Source: Hyphomicrobiaceae bacterium (GTDB taxonomy: Bacteria > Pseudomonadota > Alphaproteobacteria > Rhizobiales > Hyphomicrobiaceae). Taken from it: a stretch of DNA of 64,000 nt. Made by a program: the position numbers and the translations under genes. The notes under the pieces are model-generated. The model saw only the letters and a program-made list of their open reading frames with translations. It ran no database searches and was not told the DNA's origin. Shown one piece after another: positions 53,706 through 62,465 of this stretch. Location: NCBI GenBank assembly GCA_022842785.1, contig JALHOW010000005.1:310001-374000 (forward strand), in the 5' to 3' direction. Position 1 is the stretch's first letter; each line of letters starts with the position of its first letter.

Positions 53706-54849
53706 CGATGCGCGCCTTGGTCTCCGCTGCCCAGTCAGCGAAGCGGCCCTCGCGGATCGCCGTGCGCATGGCCGACATGAGCTCCTGATAAAACGCCGTA
53801 TTGACCCATGAGAGCAGCATCCCGCCGAGCAGCTCGCCCGACTTCACGAGATGATGGAGATAAGCCCGCGAATAGTCGCGTGCCGCTGGGCACGTGCTTT
53901 CTGGGTCGAGCGGTGCCATGTCCTCGGCGTGCTTCGCATTGCGCAAGTTCACGCGACCATTCCATGTGAAGGCGAGGCCATGGCGGCCATTGCGCGTCGG
54001 CAACACGCAATCGAACATGTCGACGCCGCGCCGCACCGCCTCGATGAGATCTTCCGGTGTTCCGACACCCATGAGGTAGCGCGGCTTTCGCGCCGGCAGG
54101 AATGGCAGCGTCGCCTCGAGCGTGCGCAACATAACCTCGTGCCCCTCACCGACCGCGAGACCGCCGACCGCGTAGCCCGGTAGATCCATACCGACGAGCG
54201 TTTCCGCCGAACGCCGTCTCAGATCGTGCTCGACGCCACCTTGCACGATGCCGAACAGCGCCTGCCCTGGACGCGCGAGACCGCTTTCGAGGTTCTTCGC
54301 GAACGCGATCTTGCACCGCTCGGCCCAGCGCAGTGACAGCTCCATCGCACGCGCCGTCTCCTCGCGGCTCGCCGGCAGCTCGATGCATTCGTCGAGCTGC
54401 ATCTGGATATCCGAGCCCAGCAGGCACTGGATCTCGATCGCGCGCTCGGGGCTGAGCACATGCCGCGAGCCATCGATATGCGATTGGAAGAGCGCGGCAT
54501 CCTCCGTCACCTTGCGGATCTTCGAGAGGCTCATGACCTGGAAGCCACCGGAATCCGTGAGGATCGGGCCCTCCCAACGCATGAATTTATGCAGCCCGCC
54601 GAGCCGGTGAATGCGCTCGGCCGTCGGTCGCAGCATGAGATGATAGGTGTTGGCGAGCAGGATATCCGCTCCCGCTTCCTTCACCTGCTCCGGATAGAGC
54701 GCCTTGACGGTCGCCACCGTCCCGACCGGCATGAATGCTGGCGTGCGGATGATGCCGCGCGGCGTCGCGATCTCACCGAGGCGCGCGTACCCATCCTCGG
54801 CGAGGAGTGTGTAGCCGAAAGCCGGTGCGGATGTGTGTGTGTCGAGCAT
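53695..54849 (-). CDS. tgt: queuine tRNA-ribosyltransferase (tRNA-guanine transglycosylase)
   Basis: 384-residue TIM-barrel enzyme exchanging guanine 34 for preQ1. Catalytic D99 ([12 protein letters not shown]) and nucleophile D280 ([14 protein letters not shown]) are present, as are [10 protein letters not shown] and [11 protein letters not shown]. Oddity: aligned on the Zymomonas enzyme, zinc ligands C318, C323 and H349 read S318, A323 and V349; only C320 remains ([20 protein letters not shown]). ATG 54849 starts the family-conserved region. queA lies 60 bases upstream on the same strand. Confidence 0.96.
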   Translation of the reverse strand: MLDTHTSAPAFGYTLLAEDGYARLGEIATPRGIIRTPAFMPVGTVATVKALYPEQVKEAGADILLANTYHLMLRPTAERIHRLGGLHKFMRWEGPILTDSGGFQVMSLSKIRKVTEDAALFQSHIDGSRHVLSPERAIEIQCLLGSDIQMQLDECIELPASREETARAMELSLRWAERCKIAFAKNLESGLARPGQALFGIVQGGVEHDLRRRSAETLVGMDLPGYAVGGLAVGEGHEVMLRTLEATLPFLPARKPRYLMGVGTPEDLIEAVRRGVDMFDCVLPTRNGRHGLAFTWNGRVNLRNAKHAEDMAPLDPESTCPAARDYSRAYLHHLVKSGELLGGMLLSWVNTAFYQELMSAMRTAIREGRFADWAAETKARIAKT

Positions 54850-54909
54850 GGCAGCCCTATAGCCCGGCGCGCGCACTTTCGCACGCCCGCTTTATCTTAT
54901 GCTGAACGC

Positions 54910-55998
54910 TCAGGCAGGCGCGGGATGCAGCAGGCAGGCATCGCCATAGGAATAGAAGCGATAGTCGTGCGCGATCGCGTGCGCATAGGCCGCCTTCATG
55001 GTCTCGAGGCCGGAGAAGGCCGACACCAGCATGAACAGCGTCGAGCGCGGCAGATGGAAATTCGTCATGAGGACGTCGACCGCACGAAAGCGATAGCCCG
55101 GCGTGATGAAGATCCCCGTCTCACCGCGGAACGGACGGATCGTGCCGTCCGCATCTGCCGCTGATTCAAGAAGCCGCAGCGCCGTCGTTCCGACCGCGAC
55201 GATGCGCCGACCAGCCCGGCGCGCCGACATCAATCGCTCGGCCGTCTCGGGCGTGACCTCGCCCCACTCGACATGCATGCGATGATCGTCCGTATCGTCG
55301 ACCTTCACAGGCAGGAACGTGCCTGCGCCCACATGCAGCGTCACGAGTTCGGTGCTGGTGCCTGACGCTTTCAGGCGTTCGACGAGGGCTGGCGTGAAAT
55401 GCAGCGCCGCCGTCGGTGCCGCAACCGCGCCTTCGCGCTTGGCGAACATGGTCTGATAGCTCTCGCGATCCTCAGGGCCAGCCGGACGTCGCGAGGCGAT
55501 ATAAGGCGGCAATGGCATGCGCCCGAGCGCCTCGATGGCCTCATCGAGAAACGCACTGTGGAACGAGAAGGCCAGCTCGACCTCGCCATTGTCGTGCTTG
55601 GCGGCAACCGTCGCATCGAGCGTGCCGAGAAGACATACACGCCCGTCGGTCTCGGCTCCGAAGCGGATCAGATCGCCGACCTTGAGCCGCCGCGCCGGCT
55701 GCGCAAACGCGCGCCAGCGGCTCTCGTCCACGCGCTTCGTCAGGTTGAATGCCACGGGCGTCTCGTGCGGGCCACGAACACGCATGCCTTCGAGCGCTGC
55801 CGGGATCACACGCGTATCATTGAACACCAGGACATCATCATGCCGCAGGAGCCCCGGAAGATCGCCGACCACACGGTCTTCGAGCAGCGGCTTTCCGCCG
55901 GGCCTCACGACCAGCAGGCGCGCGGCGTCGCGGGGCACAGCCGGATGAAGGGCAATGCGGTCTTCTGGCAGCTCGAAGTCGAAATCAGCGGTACGCAT
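54910..55998 (-). CDS. queA: S-adenosylmethionine:tRNA ribosyltransferase-isomerase
   Basis: 362-residue enzyme transferring the ribosyl part of SAM to preQ1-modified tRNA, forming epoxyqueuosine. [15 protein letters not shown] at the N-terminus, [38 protein letters not shown]-like [13 protein letters not shown] and [17 protein letters not shown] are QueA signatures. Start 55998 is preferred over the open frame to 56097. Forms a queuosine operon with tgt. Confidence 0.97.
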   Translation of the reverse strand: MRTADFDFELPEDRIALHPAVPRDAARLLVVRPGGKPLLEDRVVGDLPGLLRHDDVLVFNDTRVIPAALEGMRVRGPHETPVAFNLTKRVDESRWRAFAQPARRLKVGDLIRFGAETDGRVCLLGTLDATVAAKHDNGEVELAFSFHSAFLDEAIEALGRMPLPPYIASRRPAGPEDRESYQTMFAKREGAVAAPTAALHFTPALVERLKASGTSTELVTLHVGAGTFLPVKVDDTDDHRMHVEWGEVTPETAERLMSARRAGRRIVAVGTTALRLLESAADADGTIRPFRGETGIFITPGYRFRAVDVLMTNFHLPRSTLFMLVSAFSGLETMKAAYAHAIAHDYRFYSYGDACLLHPAPA

Positions 55999-56154
55999 GA
56001 GCTTTCGATCAGGGATTTCCGATAGTGGCGCCGGGCGATCGAGACCTCCCGGGCAGCTCCGCTCTGTACATCGTTCCGCCCCATCGGTACTAGACAATTA
56101 CAGAAGTCGGGAACGGCGCTCGCCAAGCCCACAGCCCTTCAGGGAGAACCGCTC

Positions 56155-56952
56155 ATGAAGTCGACCGTCAATGGCATCGCCATCAATTATGAGCTGTCCG
56201 GCGTCGCCGACGGGCCCGCGGTCGTCCTCCATCATCCGCTCGCGACAAGTCTCAATTCCTGGGACGAGCTGACGGCGGCTCTCGAGCACAAGTATCGCGT
56301 ACTGCGTCTCGATGCGCGCGGCCACGGCCAAAGTGACGCTCCTGCCGGCCCCTATGCCTTCGAGACGCTCGCCAAGGACGTCGTCGATCTGATGACAGCG
56401 TGCGGCATCGACAAGGCGAGCTTCATCGGGCTCTCCATGGGCGGCATGGTCGGCCAGTACCTCGGCCTCATCCATCCTGCGCGCTTCAACTCTCTCATGC
56501 TGGTTTCGACGTCGAGCCGCATTCCCGACGAGGCGAAGCCCATCTGGGAGCAGCGCATTGCCGCCGCCAAGAAGGACGGCATGGCCTCGCAGGTCGACGG
56601 CGCCATGGCGCGGTGGGTATCGCCGCGTGCGCTCGCAGAGGACGCCGCGCTCGTCGAGCGGCTGCGCAAGTTGATCCTCTCGACACCGATCGATGGTTAT
56701 CTCGGTTGGTGCGAAGCCATTCGCGGTCTCAATGTCACGAGCCGCCTCGCCGCCATTAAATTGCCGACCCGCGTCATTGTAGGCGAGCTCGATCCGGCGA
56801 CACCCGTCGCCGCCTCTCAAGCCATTCATGAAGCCATTCCCGGCTCCGATCTTGTGATCGTGCCCGGTGTTTCGCATATGTTGCACAATGAGGAGCCGGA
56901 GCTGTTCCACTCCCATGTATTGCCGTTCCTCGATAATCACGCGGGCAGGTAG
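56155..56952 (+). CDS. alpha/beta hydrolase, 3-oxoadipate enol-lactonase (PcaD)-like
   Basis: 265 residues. Oxyanion region LHHPLATSLNSWDEL, RLDARGHGQSDAP, nucleophile Ser in GLSMGGMVGQYLG and catalytic His in PGVSHMLHNEEP. The overall pattern follows PcaD-type lactonases, but no other beta-ketoadipate genes are nearby, so the role is open. GGGAGAA 7 bases before the ATG. The next gene begins inside its 3' end. Confidence 0.88.
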   Translation: MKSTVNGIAINYELSGVADGPAVVLHHPLATSLNSWDELTAALEHKYRVLRLDARGHGQSDAPAGPYAFETLAKDVVDLMTACGIDKASFIGLSMGGMVGQYLGLIHPARFNSLMLVSTSSRIPDEAKPIWEQRIAAAKKDGMASQVDGAMARWVSPRALAEDAALVERLRKLILSTPIDGYLGWCEAIRGLNVTSRLAAIKLPTRVIVGELDPATPVAASQAIHEAIPGSDLVIVPGVSHMLHNEEPELFHSHVLPFLDNHAGR

Positions 56953-58567
56953 CCGCGCGAAACTACTGAGCCTCGGCCTGCTCGCTCTCGCGCTCCTGCT
57001 TGGTGCGCCGATCGTCGACGCGCGCGCGGACGAAGCCTTGGCAGCACGCGCCCGCGACGTACTCGCAGCGCATTGCCCCGCATGTCGCGAGGTCGGAGAC
57101 ACCACCGCCGCGCCCGATCTTGCGGCCATCGCACGCGATCCCACGCTTATCCGGCCCGGCAATCCCGACGGCTCTCCAATTTACACAACGCTGCTGCGCC
57201 GGTTCGGCGGCAGCGGATCCAATGCGAGCGCGGACGAACTCACCGCGTTGCGTAGCTGGATAGAAAATCTGCCGGCCGAAGCCGCGACGTGCCCGTCCGC
57301 TATCTTCGTCCCACGCGAACGCATTGAAGCCGAGCTCGCGCGCGTTGCCGCCAGCAGACGAAAGCCGGTATCGGCCTTTCGCGTCCTGAGCCTTGCCCAT
57401 CTTGATCTCGGCTGCGCGTCGCCAGCTCTGCTTGCCGAGTGGCGGCAGACGCTCGAGTTTGTTCTTGGCGCGCTCGCCGGCACGCATCCCGCACCGAGCC
57501 ACGTTCTCGATGCCCAGGGACACAGCCTCGCCTTCGACATCCAGGATCTAGGCTGGGACAATCTCAAATGGCGTGCCGTACTGGGCGTCAAGACGCAAAT
57601 CCGGCGCGTCATCGGCCCGATAATCGTGCGTGCCGACCAACTCGTCGCACAGGTGCTGCGCGGCGAGTTCGGCACGGCACTCGCCGGCCCAAATGGGCCC
57701 GTACCGGCGCATCTCGCCGACAGTCATCTCATGCAGGAGAACGATCGCGAGATTGCGCGCGCGATCCTCACCCCCGTGACGCCGCCCGAAAAGATCGAGC
57801 GACATGCAGAGCTCATGCTCCAGCTCGCTCGCCAGCATCTGGCGCCCGTCAACCTGCCGCGCATGGCGGCGGAACTCGGCATGAGGCCTGAAGCACTAGC
57901 CCATGCCCTCGCGCCCGTGGCGAGCGGTGAGCGTCACTTACTGCGGCGGCTGATCTACGGCACCGTCCTCCGCAACGATATCGAGGATAGCTGGGCGCTG
58001 ATCCTGCGCCTTCTCAAAGTCACGCCGCCGGACCGTGCGGTACCGCTCGTGCCTCTCGACGCGGTGCGCCCCCCCATCACGGCCGCGACGCCAATAGATC
58101 TCATGCTGTATCCGGATCTGCCGCAGTACAAGGCCGGCGATGCCATCGAGATCACCGTACGCTCGAATGTCGATTGCATCCTGACGATCATCAGCATCGA
58201 TACAGCGGGCTTCGGTACAGTGATCTTCCCGAATGACCTCACGACGAACAATCGAATTGGTGCTCACCTAAGCGTGACGCTGCCCCCTCAAGGTTCGCGT
58301 TACCGCTTTCGTCTCAAGGAAAAGGGTCGCGAGCGCATCGTTGCACTCTGCACGCGCATGGAAGGCCTCGTCGAAGGCATTCGTCACGACTTCGAGCGCC
58401 AGCGCTTTCAGGAGCTCGGCCCCTACGCGGCCTTTCTCGACGCGAGCCTTCGCCGCCCTCCGCCTGTACCTGAGAGCGAGCGGAAGGAGGGCGCGCCGCC
58501 GCCCAGCCCTGCAATCGTGCCGCAGAACCAAATCTGGCGCACCGGTATCGTCATCGAAGTCAAATAG
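56915..58567 (+). CDS. DUF4384 protein with degenerate cytochrome-c-like motif
   Basis: 550 residues, role unknown. An N-terminal signal/anchor (LLSLGLLALALLLGAPIVDA, about 18-37) is followed by a cytochrome-c-like start (ALAARARDVLAAHCPACREVG) where the haem-binding CxxCH reads C54-P-A-C57-R58. The C-terminal part (about 415-500, YPDLPQYKAGDAIEITVRSN, DCILTIISIDTAGFGTVIFP) matches DUF4384, a domain of surface or secretion-linked proteins. ATG 56915 is the nearest start to the signal; it overlaps the hydrolase gene by 38 bases and has no clear ribosome site, so the start is uncertain. Confidence 0.75.
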   Translation: MYCRSSIITRAGSRAKLLSLGLLALALLLGAPIVDARADEALAARARDVLAAHCPACREVGDTTAAPDLAAIARDPTLIRPGNPDGSPIYTTLLRRFGGSGSNASADELTALRSWIENLPAEAATCPSAIFVPRERIEAELARVAASRRKPVSAFRVLSLAHLDLGCASPALLAEWRQTLEFVLGALAGTHPAPSHVLDAQGHSLAFDIQDLGWDNLKWRAVLGVKTQIRRVIGPIIVRADQLVAQVLRGEFGTALAGPNGPVPAHLADSHLMQENDREIARAILTPVTPPEKIERHAELMLQLARQHLAPVNLPRMAAELGMRPEALAHALAPVASGERHLLRRLIYGTVLRNDIEDSWALILRLLKVTPPDRAVPLVPLDAVRPPITAATPIDLMLYPDLPQYKAGDAIEITVRSNVDCILTIISIDTAGFGTVIFPNDLTTNNRIGAHLSVTLPPQGSRYRFRLKEKGRERIVALCTRMEGLVEGIRHDFERQRFQELGPYAAFLDASLRRPPPVPESERKEGAPPPSPAIVPQNQIWRTGIVIEVK

Positions 58568-58608
58568 GTAAGAGCATAACTGGCGCGAAGTCGCACGGAG
58601 CAACATGG

Positions 58609-59034
58609 ATGACGGAAACACCCTGCGCCGAAGCCTGGAACAATTTTGTTATGCACGTCGCGCCCAACGACTTCGAAACGGGCAGCAGCTATAGGACCGC
58701 AGCCATCGCAAATCTCTACATGGGCCTGTCCAACAACGGCGGCATAAACTCTTTCTTGACGTTCAGCCACGAGTTCGATGCGAAAGAGGTACTCGAAGCC
58801 TTGGTCTCGATTGGCGAATTGACGGCAGCGAAGCAGTTCAACCAAGTGCTTCAAAGCCTAAACGTGCCGGTACCAGCTTCGTCTCAGGAAGCTAGATTCC
58901 AACTGCTGGAGCGGCACTGGCCCAGCCTGCTGGACGAGCTAGATGTCCTATCACAAGAAGCTGACCGCGACTTGCTCCGAGCGCTGGAGCAGCATGTGGC
59001 GAAGCACGAGACATTCTACCTGACGCTCAACTGA
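58609..59034 (+). CDS. DUF4375 / DMP19-like protein
   Basis: 141 residues. NLYMGLSNNGGINSFLTFS and KEVLEALVSIGELTAAKQFNQVL resemble the DUF4375 family, whose founder DMP19 is an acidic DNA-mimic; net acidity here (EALEQH, LLDELDVLSQEADRD) is moderate. No catalytic motif. GGAG 8 bases before the ATG. Base composition is visibly more AT-rich than flanking genes, suggesting recent acquisition. Sits between the DUF4384 gene and uvrD. Family match by eye only. Confidence 0.65.
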   Translation: MTETPCAEAWNNFVMHVAPNDFETGSSYRTAAIANLYMGLSNNGGINSFLTFSHEFDAKEVLEALVSIGELTAAKQFNQVLQSLNVPVPASSQEARFQLLERHWPSLLDELDVLSQEADRDLLRALEQHVAKHETFYLTLN

Positions 59035-59043
59035 CCGCCTTAT

Positions 59044-61485
59044 TCAGGCCTTCGCCAGAAAGCTCTCGATCACGCGCTTCCGGTCGCCGCTGTCGAATTC
59101 GATAGTGAGCTTGTTGCCATCAACGAGCGCCACCGTGCCGAAACCGAGCTTCTGATGGCGCACGCGGTCGCCTTTCGCGAAAGCCGACTCGTGATCGGAT
59201 GAGGCTACGAGCTGGCCTTCGATCGTCTGCGGCGGTGGGCGTGCGGGACGCGCGGTTTTCCACTGCTCCTGCGCACGCTGCCAACCCGGCGTCGTGTAGT
59301 TCGTCGCGAACGGTGCCGGCGCATCGTCGAAGCGGCTCTTGCCGTAGGGATTGGCGCGGCCATAGCGCGGCTCGCCGCCCATGCTCGCATAGACGCCGCC
59401 AAAGGGACTGCGCGATTCCTGAACTTCGAGATGCGCTTCGGGAAGCTCATCGACGAAACGCGATGGCGCCGCCGACTGATAGAGCCCGCGATTGCGCCGG
59501 TTCTGCGCGAAGCTCACCTGTACGCGCCGCTTGCCGCGCGTGAGCCCCACATAGGCGAGGCGCCGCTCTTCCTCGAGGCCGGCAAGGCCGCTTTCGTCGA
59601 GCGAGCGTTGATGCGGAAAAAGCCCTTCCTCCCAGGCCGGCAAAAAGACCGCCTCGAACTCCAGCCCCTTGGCGGCGTGCAGCGTCATCAGCGACACGCG
59701 ATCGCCGTCATCGCCTTGCTCGACATCCATGACCAACGCCACGTGCTCGAGGAACCCGCCGAGGGTCTCGAACTGATGCATGAAGCGGATCAGCTCTTTC
59801 AGGTTCTCGAGCCGCGATTGCGCTTGCGGGCTCTTGTCCGCCTGCCACATGGACGTGTAGCCGCTCTCGTCGAGGATAAGCTCGGCAAGCTCGGTGTGCT
59901 TCACGCCCTCGGCCTGCCCACGCCAGCGCATGAACGCCGCGACAAGATCAGCAAGCGCACGCCGCGCCTTGGGCTTCAGCTCGTCGCTTTCGGCGATCTG
60001 GCGCGCCGCCTCGAACATGGGCACGCCGCTCGCCCGCGCGAGATCATGGATCTGCTTGATGGTCGCATCACCGAGCCCGCGCTTGGGTACGTTTACGATG
60101 CGCTCGAACTTCAGATCGTTGGATGGATTGTGCGTGACTTCGAGATACGCGATCGCATCCTTGATTTCCTGGCGCTCGTAGAAGCGCGGACCGCCGATCA
60201 CGCGATAGGGAAGGCCGAGCGTGATGAAGCGGTCTTCGAACACGCGCATCTGAAAGGACGCGCGCACCAGGATCGCGACCTCATTGAGCCGGTGCCCGCT
60301 CTTGGCCAGGCGCTCGATCTCTTCGCCGATCGCGCGCGCTTCCTCCTCATCGTCCCACACGCCGAGAATGGAAACCTTCTCGCCGGGTGCATCGTCCGTG
60401 AAGAGCGTCTTGCCGAGGCGGCCGGTGTTGTGCGCGATGAGCCCCGCTGCGGCCCCGAGAATATGGCCCGTCGAGCGGTAATTGCGCTCGAGGCGGATGA
60501 CGACGGCGCCTGGAAAATCCTTCTCGAAGCGCAGGATGTTGTCGACCTCGGCACCGCGCCAACCGTAGATCGACTGGTCGTCGTCGCCGACGCAACAAAG
60601 GTTCGGTTGTCCGCCCTGTACTTGCGCGATCAATCGCAGCCACTGGTACTGGACGACATTGGTATCCTGATACTCGTCGACGAGGATGTAACGGAAGCGG
60701 CGCTGATAGTCGGCAAGCACATCCGGGTGCTCGCGGAAGAGCCTCAGCGTCTCGAGCAGGAGGTCGCCGAAGTCGACAGCGTTGAGTTCCTTGAGACGCT
60801 GCTGATAGGCCGCATAGAGACGCGCGCCGATCCCGGCGAAGGCCTGCGCGTCGCCCGTGCTGACCTTGTCCGGCGTCAGCCCCTTGTTCTTCCAGTTGTC
60901 GATCATCCCAGCGAGCTGGCGCGCCGGCCAGCGGTCCTTGTCGAGACCCTCGGCCTCGATGACCTGCTTGATGAGACGAATCTGGTCGTCCACGTCGAGG
61001 ATCGTGAAGCCGTCCTTGAGGCCGACCAGCTCAGCGTGACGGCGAAGGATCTTCACGCCGATCGCATGGAACGTGCCGAGCCACGGCATGCCCTCGACGG
61101 CACCCCCGATGAGCGTGCCGATGCGCTCCTTCATTTCGCGCGCGGCCTTGTTCGTAAAGGTCACCGCGAGAAGCTGCGAGGGATAGGCCTTCCGGCTCGC
61201 CAGGATGTGGGCGATACGAGTTGTAAGCACCCGCGTTTTGCCAACGCCAGCACCGGCGAGCACCAGCACCGGCCCCTCGGTCGCCTCGACAGCACGTCGC
61301 TGCTCTGGATTGAGCCCATCGAGATAAGGCACCGCAGCCTGCACGGCCGCGCGCTCCGACACGGTCAGCCGCGCCGGGGTCTCGGGCCTCGGCGGGGACG
61401 CATTCGGCGCCATGGGAAGGTCGAACGGCGGCTCGTCGTCGTCCTCGGCCGGCAGCCCACTCATTTTCACCTGATTCGCTGACAT
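59044..61485 (-). CDS. uvrD: ATP-dependent DNA helicase UvrD/PcrA
   Basis: 813-residue SF1A helicase in nucleotide excision and mismatch repair. Walker A AGAGVGKT at 77-84 (V81 where most have T or S), then VTFTNKAAREMKERI, FRYILVDEYQDTNVVQYQWL (Walker B), DDDQSIYGWRGA, LERNYRSTGHIL, VSLMTLHAAKGLEF and AYVGLTRGKRRVQVSFA. A 58-residue Pro/acidic N-terminal extension precedes the helicase core, and a C-terminal PcrA-type RNA-polymerase-interacting Tudor segment (GDRVRHQKLGFGTVALVDG) closes it. ATG 61485 or the GTG one codon before it may be the start. Confidence 0.96.
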   Translation of the reverse strand: MSANQVKMSGLPAEDDDEPPFDLPMAPNASPPRPETPARLTVSERAAVQAAVPYLDGLNPEQRRAVEATEGPVLVLAGAGVGKTRVLTTRIAHILASRKAYPSQLLAVTFTNKAAREMKERIGTLIGGAVEGMPWLGTFHAIGVKILRRHAELVGLKDGFTILDVDDQIRLIKQVIEAEGLDKDRWPARQLAGMIDNWKNKGLTPDKVSTGDAQAFAGIGARLYAAYQQRLKELNAVDFGDLLLETLRLFREHPDVLADYQRRFRYILVDEYQDTNVVQYQWLRLIAQVQGGQPNLCCVGDDDQSIYGWRGAEVDNILRFEKDFPGAVVIRLERNYRSTGHILGAAAGLIAHNTGRLGKTLFTDDAPGEKVSILGVWDDEEEARAIGEEIERLAKSGHRLNEVAILVRASFQMRVFEDRFITLGLPYRVIGGPRFYERQEIKDAIAYLEVTHNPSNDLKFERIVNVPKRGLGDATIKQIHDLARASGVPMFEAARQIAESDELKPKARRALADLVAAFMRWRGQAEGVKHTELAELILDESGYTSMWQADKSPQAQSRLENLKELIRFMHQFETLGGFLEHVALVMDVEQGDDGDRVSLMTLHAAKGLEFEAVFLPAWEEGLFPHQRSLDESGLAGLEEERRLAYVGLTRGKRRVQVSFAQNRRNRGLYQSAAPSRFVDELPEAHLEVQESRSPFGGVYASMGGEPRYGRANPYGKSRFDDAPAPFATNYTTPGWQRAQEQWKTARPARPPPQTIEGQLVASSDHESAFAKGDRVRHQKLGFGTVALVDGNKLTIEFDSGDRKRVIESFLAKA

Positions 61486-61502
61486 CACGGGGCCTTATAG
61501 CA

Positions 61503-61557
61503 CGGGATCGGCGGCAACAATTCGGCGTTTGTTCTCCATGTCGGGGTTCCGATCCCG
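61503..61557. promoter_or_regulatory. Inverted repeat in the uvrD/SDR divergent promoter region
   Basis: CGGGATCGG (61503-61511) and CCGATCCCG (61549-61557) are exact reverse complements separated by 37 bases. Possible hairpin or a spaced operator. Confidence 0.35.
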
Positions 61558-61642
61558 GGTGACAAGGCCGCTTCCTTTACTGGACGCCCCAGCGTAGTGT
61601 TCGGCCCCAGCAGATCAGGGACTTACGGGGAGAGAAATAGCC

Positions 61643-62425
61643 GTGCAGCTCAAAATGACCGGCCGAAATGCGCTCGTCACCGGGGCCAGCAAAGGCATCG
61701 GACTCGCGATCGCCAAGGCTTTCATGGGGGCGGGCGCCAATGTGGCCATCGTTGCCCGGCGCCAGGAGAGCCTGGACGCCGCCAAGGCGGAGCTGTCCAA
61801 GCTCGGCGGCGGCAAGGTCGCCACCATCGCCGGCGACGTGAGCAAGGCCGAGGATTGCGCGCGGGTATTTGCCGAGGCCGAGAAAGCCCTCGGGTCACTC
61901 GACGTGCTCGTGAACAATGCGGGCACCTCCAAGACGGGCCAGTTCGAGACCATCACCGACGAAGTCTGGCAGGCCGATATCGACCTCAAGCTTTTCGCCG
62001 CCATCCGACTCTGCCGCCTCGCATTCCCCGGCATGAAAGCGCGCAGTTACGGCCGCGTCATCAACGTGCTCAACACGAGCGCCAAGGCACCCGCCGGCGG
62101 GCGCGCGCCGACGGCCGTCTCGCGTGCAGCCGGCATGGCGCTGACCAAAGTCCTCGCCGGAGAGGGCGCGCCTCACAATATCCTCGTCAATGCCGTCCTC
62201 GTCGGACGCATCGAGAGTGATCAGTGGGTGCAACGCCACGCGCACGAGAACAAGGGCCGCAGCCTCGCCGCCTACTATGAGGAGATGGGCAAGGACATTC
62301 CGCTCGGACGCGTCGGCACGGCGGAGGAATTCGCCAACATGGTGCTGTTCCTCGCCTCCGACGCGGGCAGCTACATAACAGGCACCGCGATCAACATCGA
62401 CGGCGGCGCCTGCCCGGTCGTCTGA
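61643..62425 (+). CDS. SDR family protein with altered catalytic residues
   Basis: 260-residue Rossmann SDR. Cofactor motif TGASKGIG (13-20), NNAG (91-94) and the C-terminal INIDGGACPVV are intact, so NAD(P) binding is likely. The catalytic YxxxK is replaced by T157-A-V-S-R161 (APTAVSRAAG), and the upstream Ser region reads NVLNTSAKAP. It may be a non-oxidoreductase SDR or use a different acid/base. GTG start with GGAGA upstream. Divergent from uvrD. Confidence 0.87.
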   Translation: MQLKMTGRNALVTGASKGIGLAIAKAFMGAGANVAIVARRQESLDAAKAELSKLGGGKVATIAGDVSKAEDCARVFAEAEKALGSLDVLVNNAGTSKTGQFETITDEVWQADIDLKLFAAIRLCRLAFPGMKARSYGRVINVLNTSAKAPAGGRAPTAVSRAAGMALTKVLAGEGAPHNILVNAVLVGRIESDQWVQRHAHENKGRSLAAYYEEMGKDIPLGRVGTAEEFANMVLFLASDAGSYITGTAINIDGGACPVV

Positions 62426-62465
62426 GAATGTCGGCGGCCGGAATTTGCGCACTGGAGACTTGGTA

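Noticed and set aside
59431-61482. Long plus-strand open frame (683 codons) opposite uvrD
   Set aside because: Antisense shadow of UvrD; low-complexity Leu/Arg/Glu composition and no motifs.
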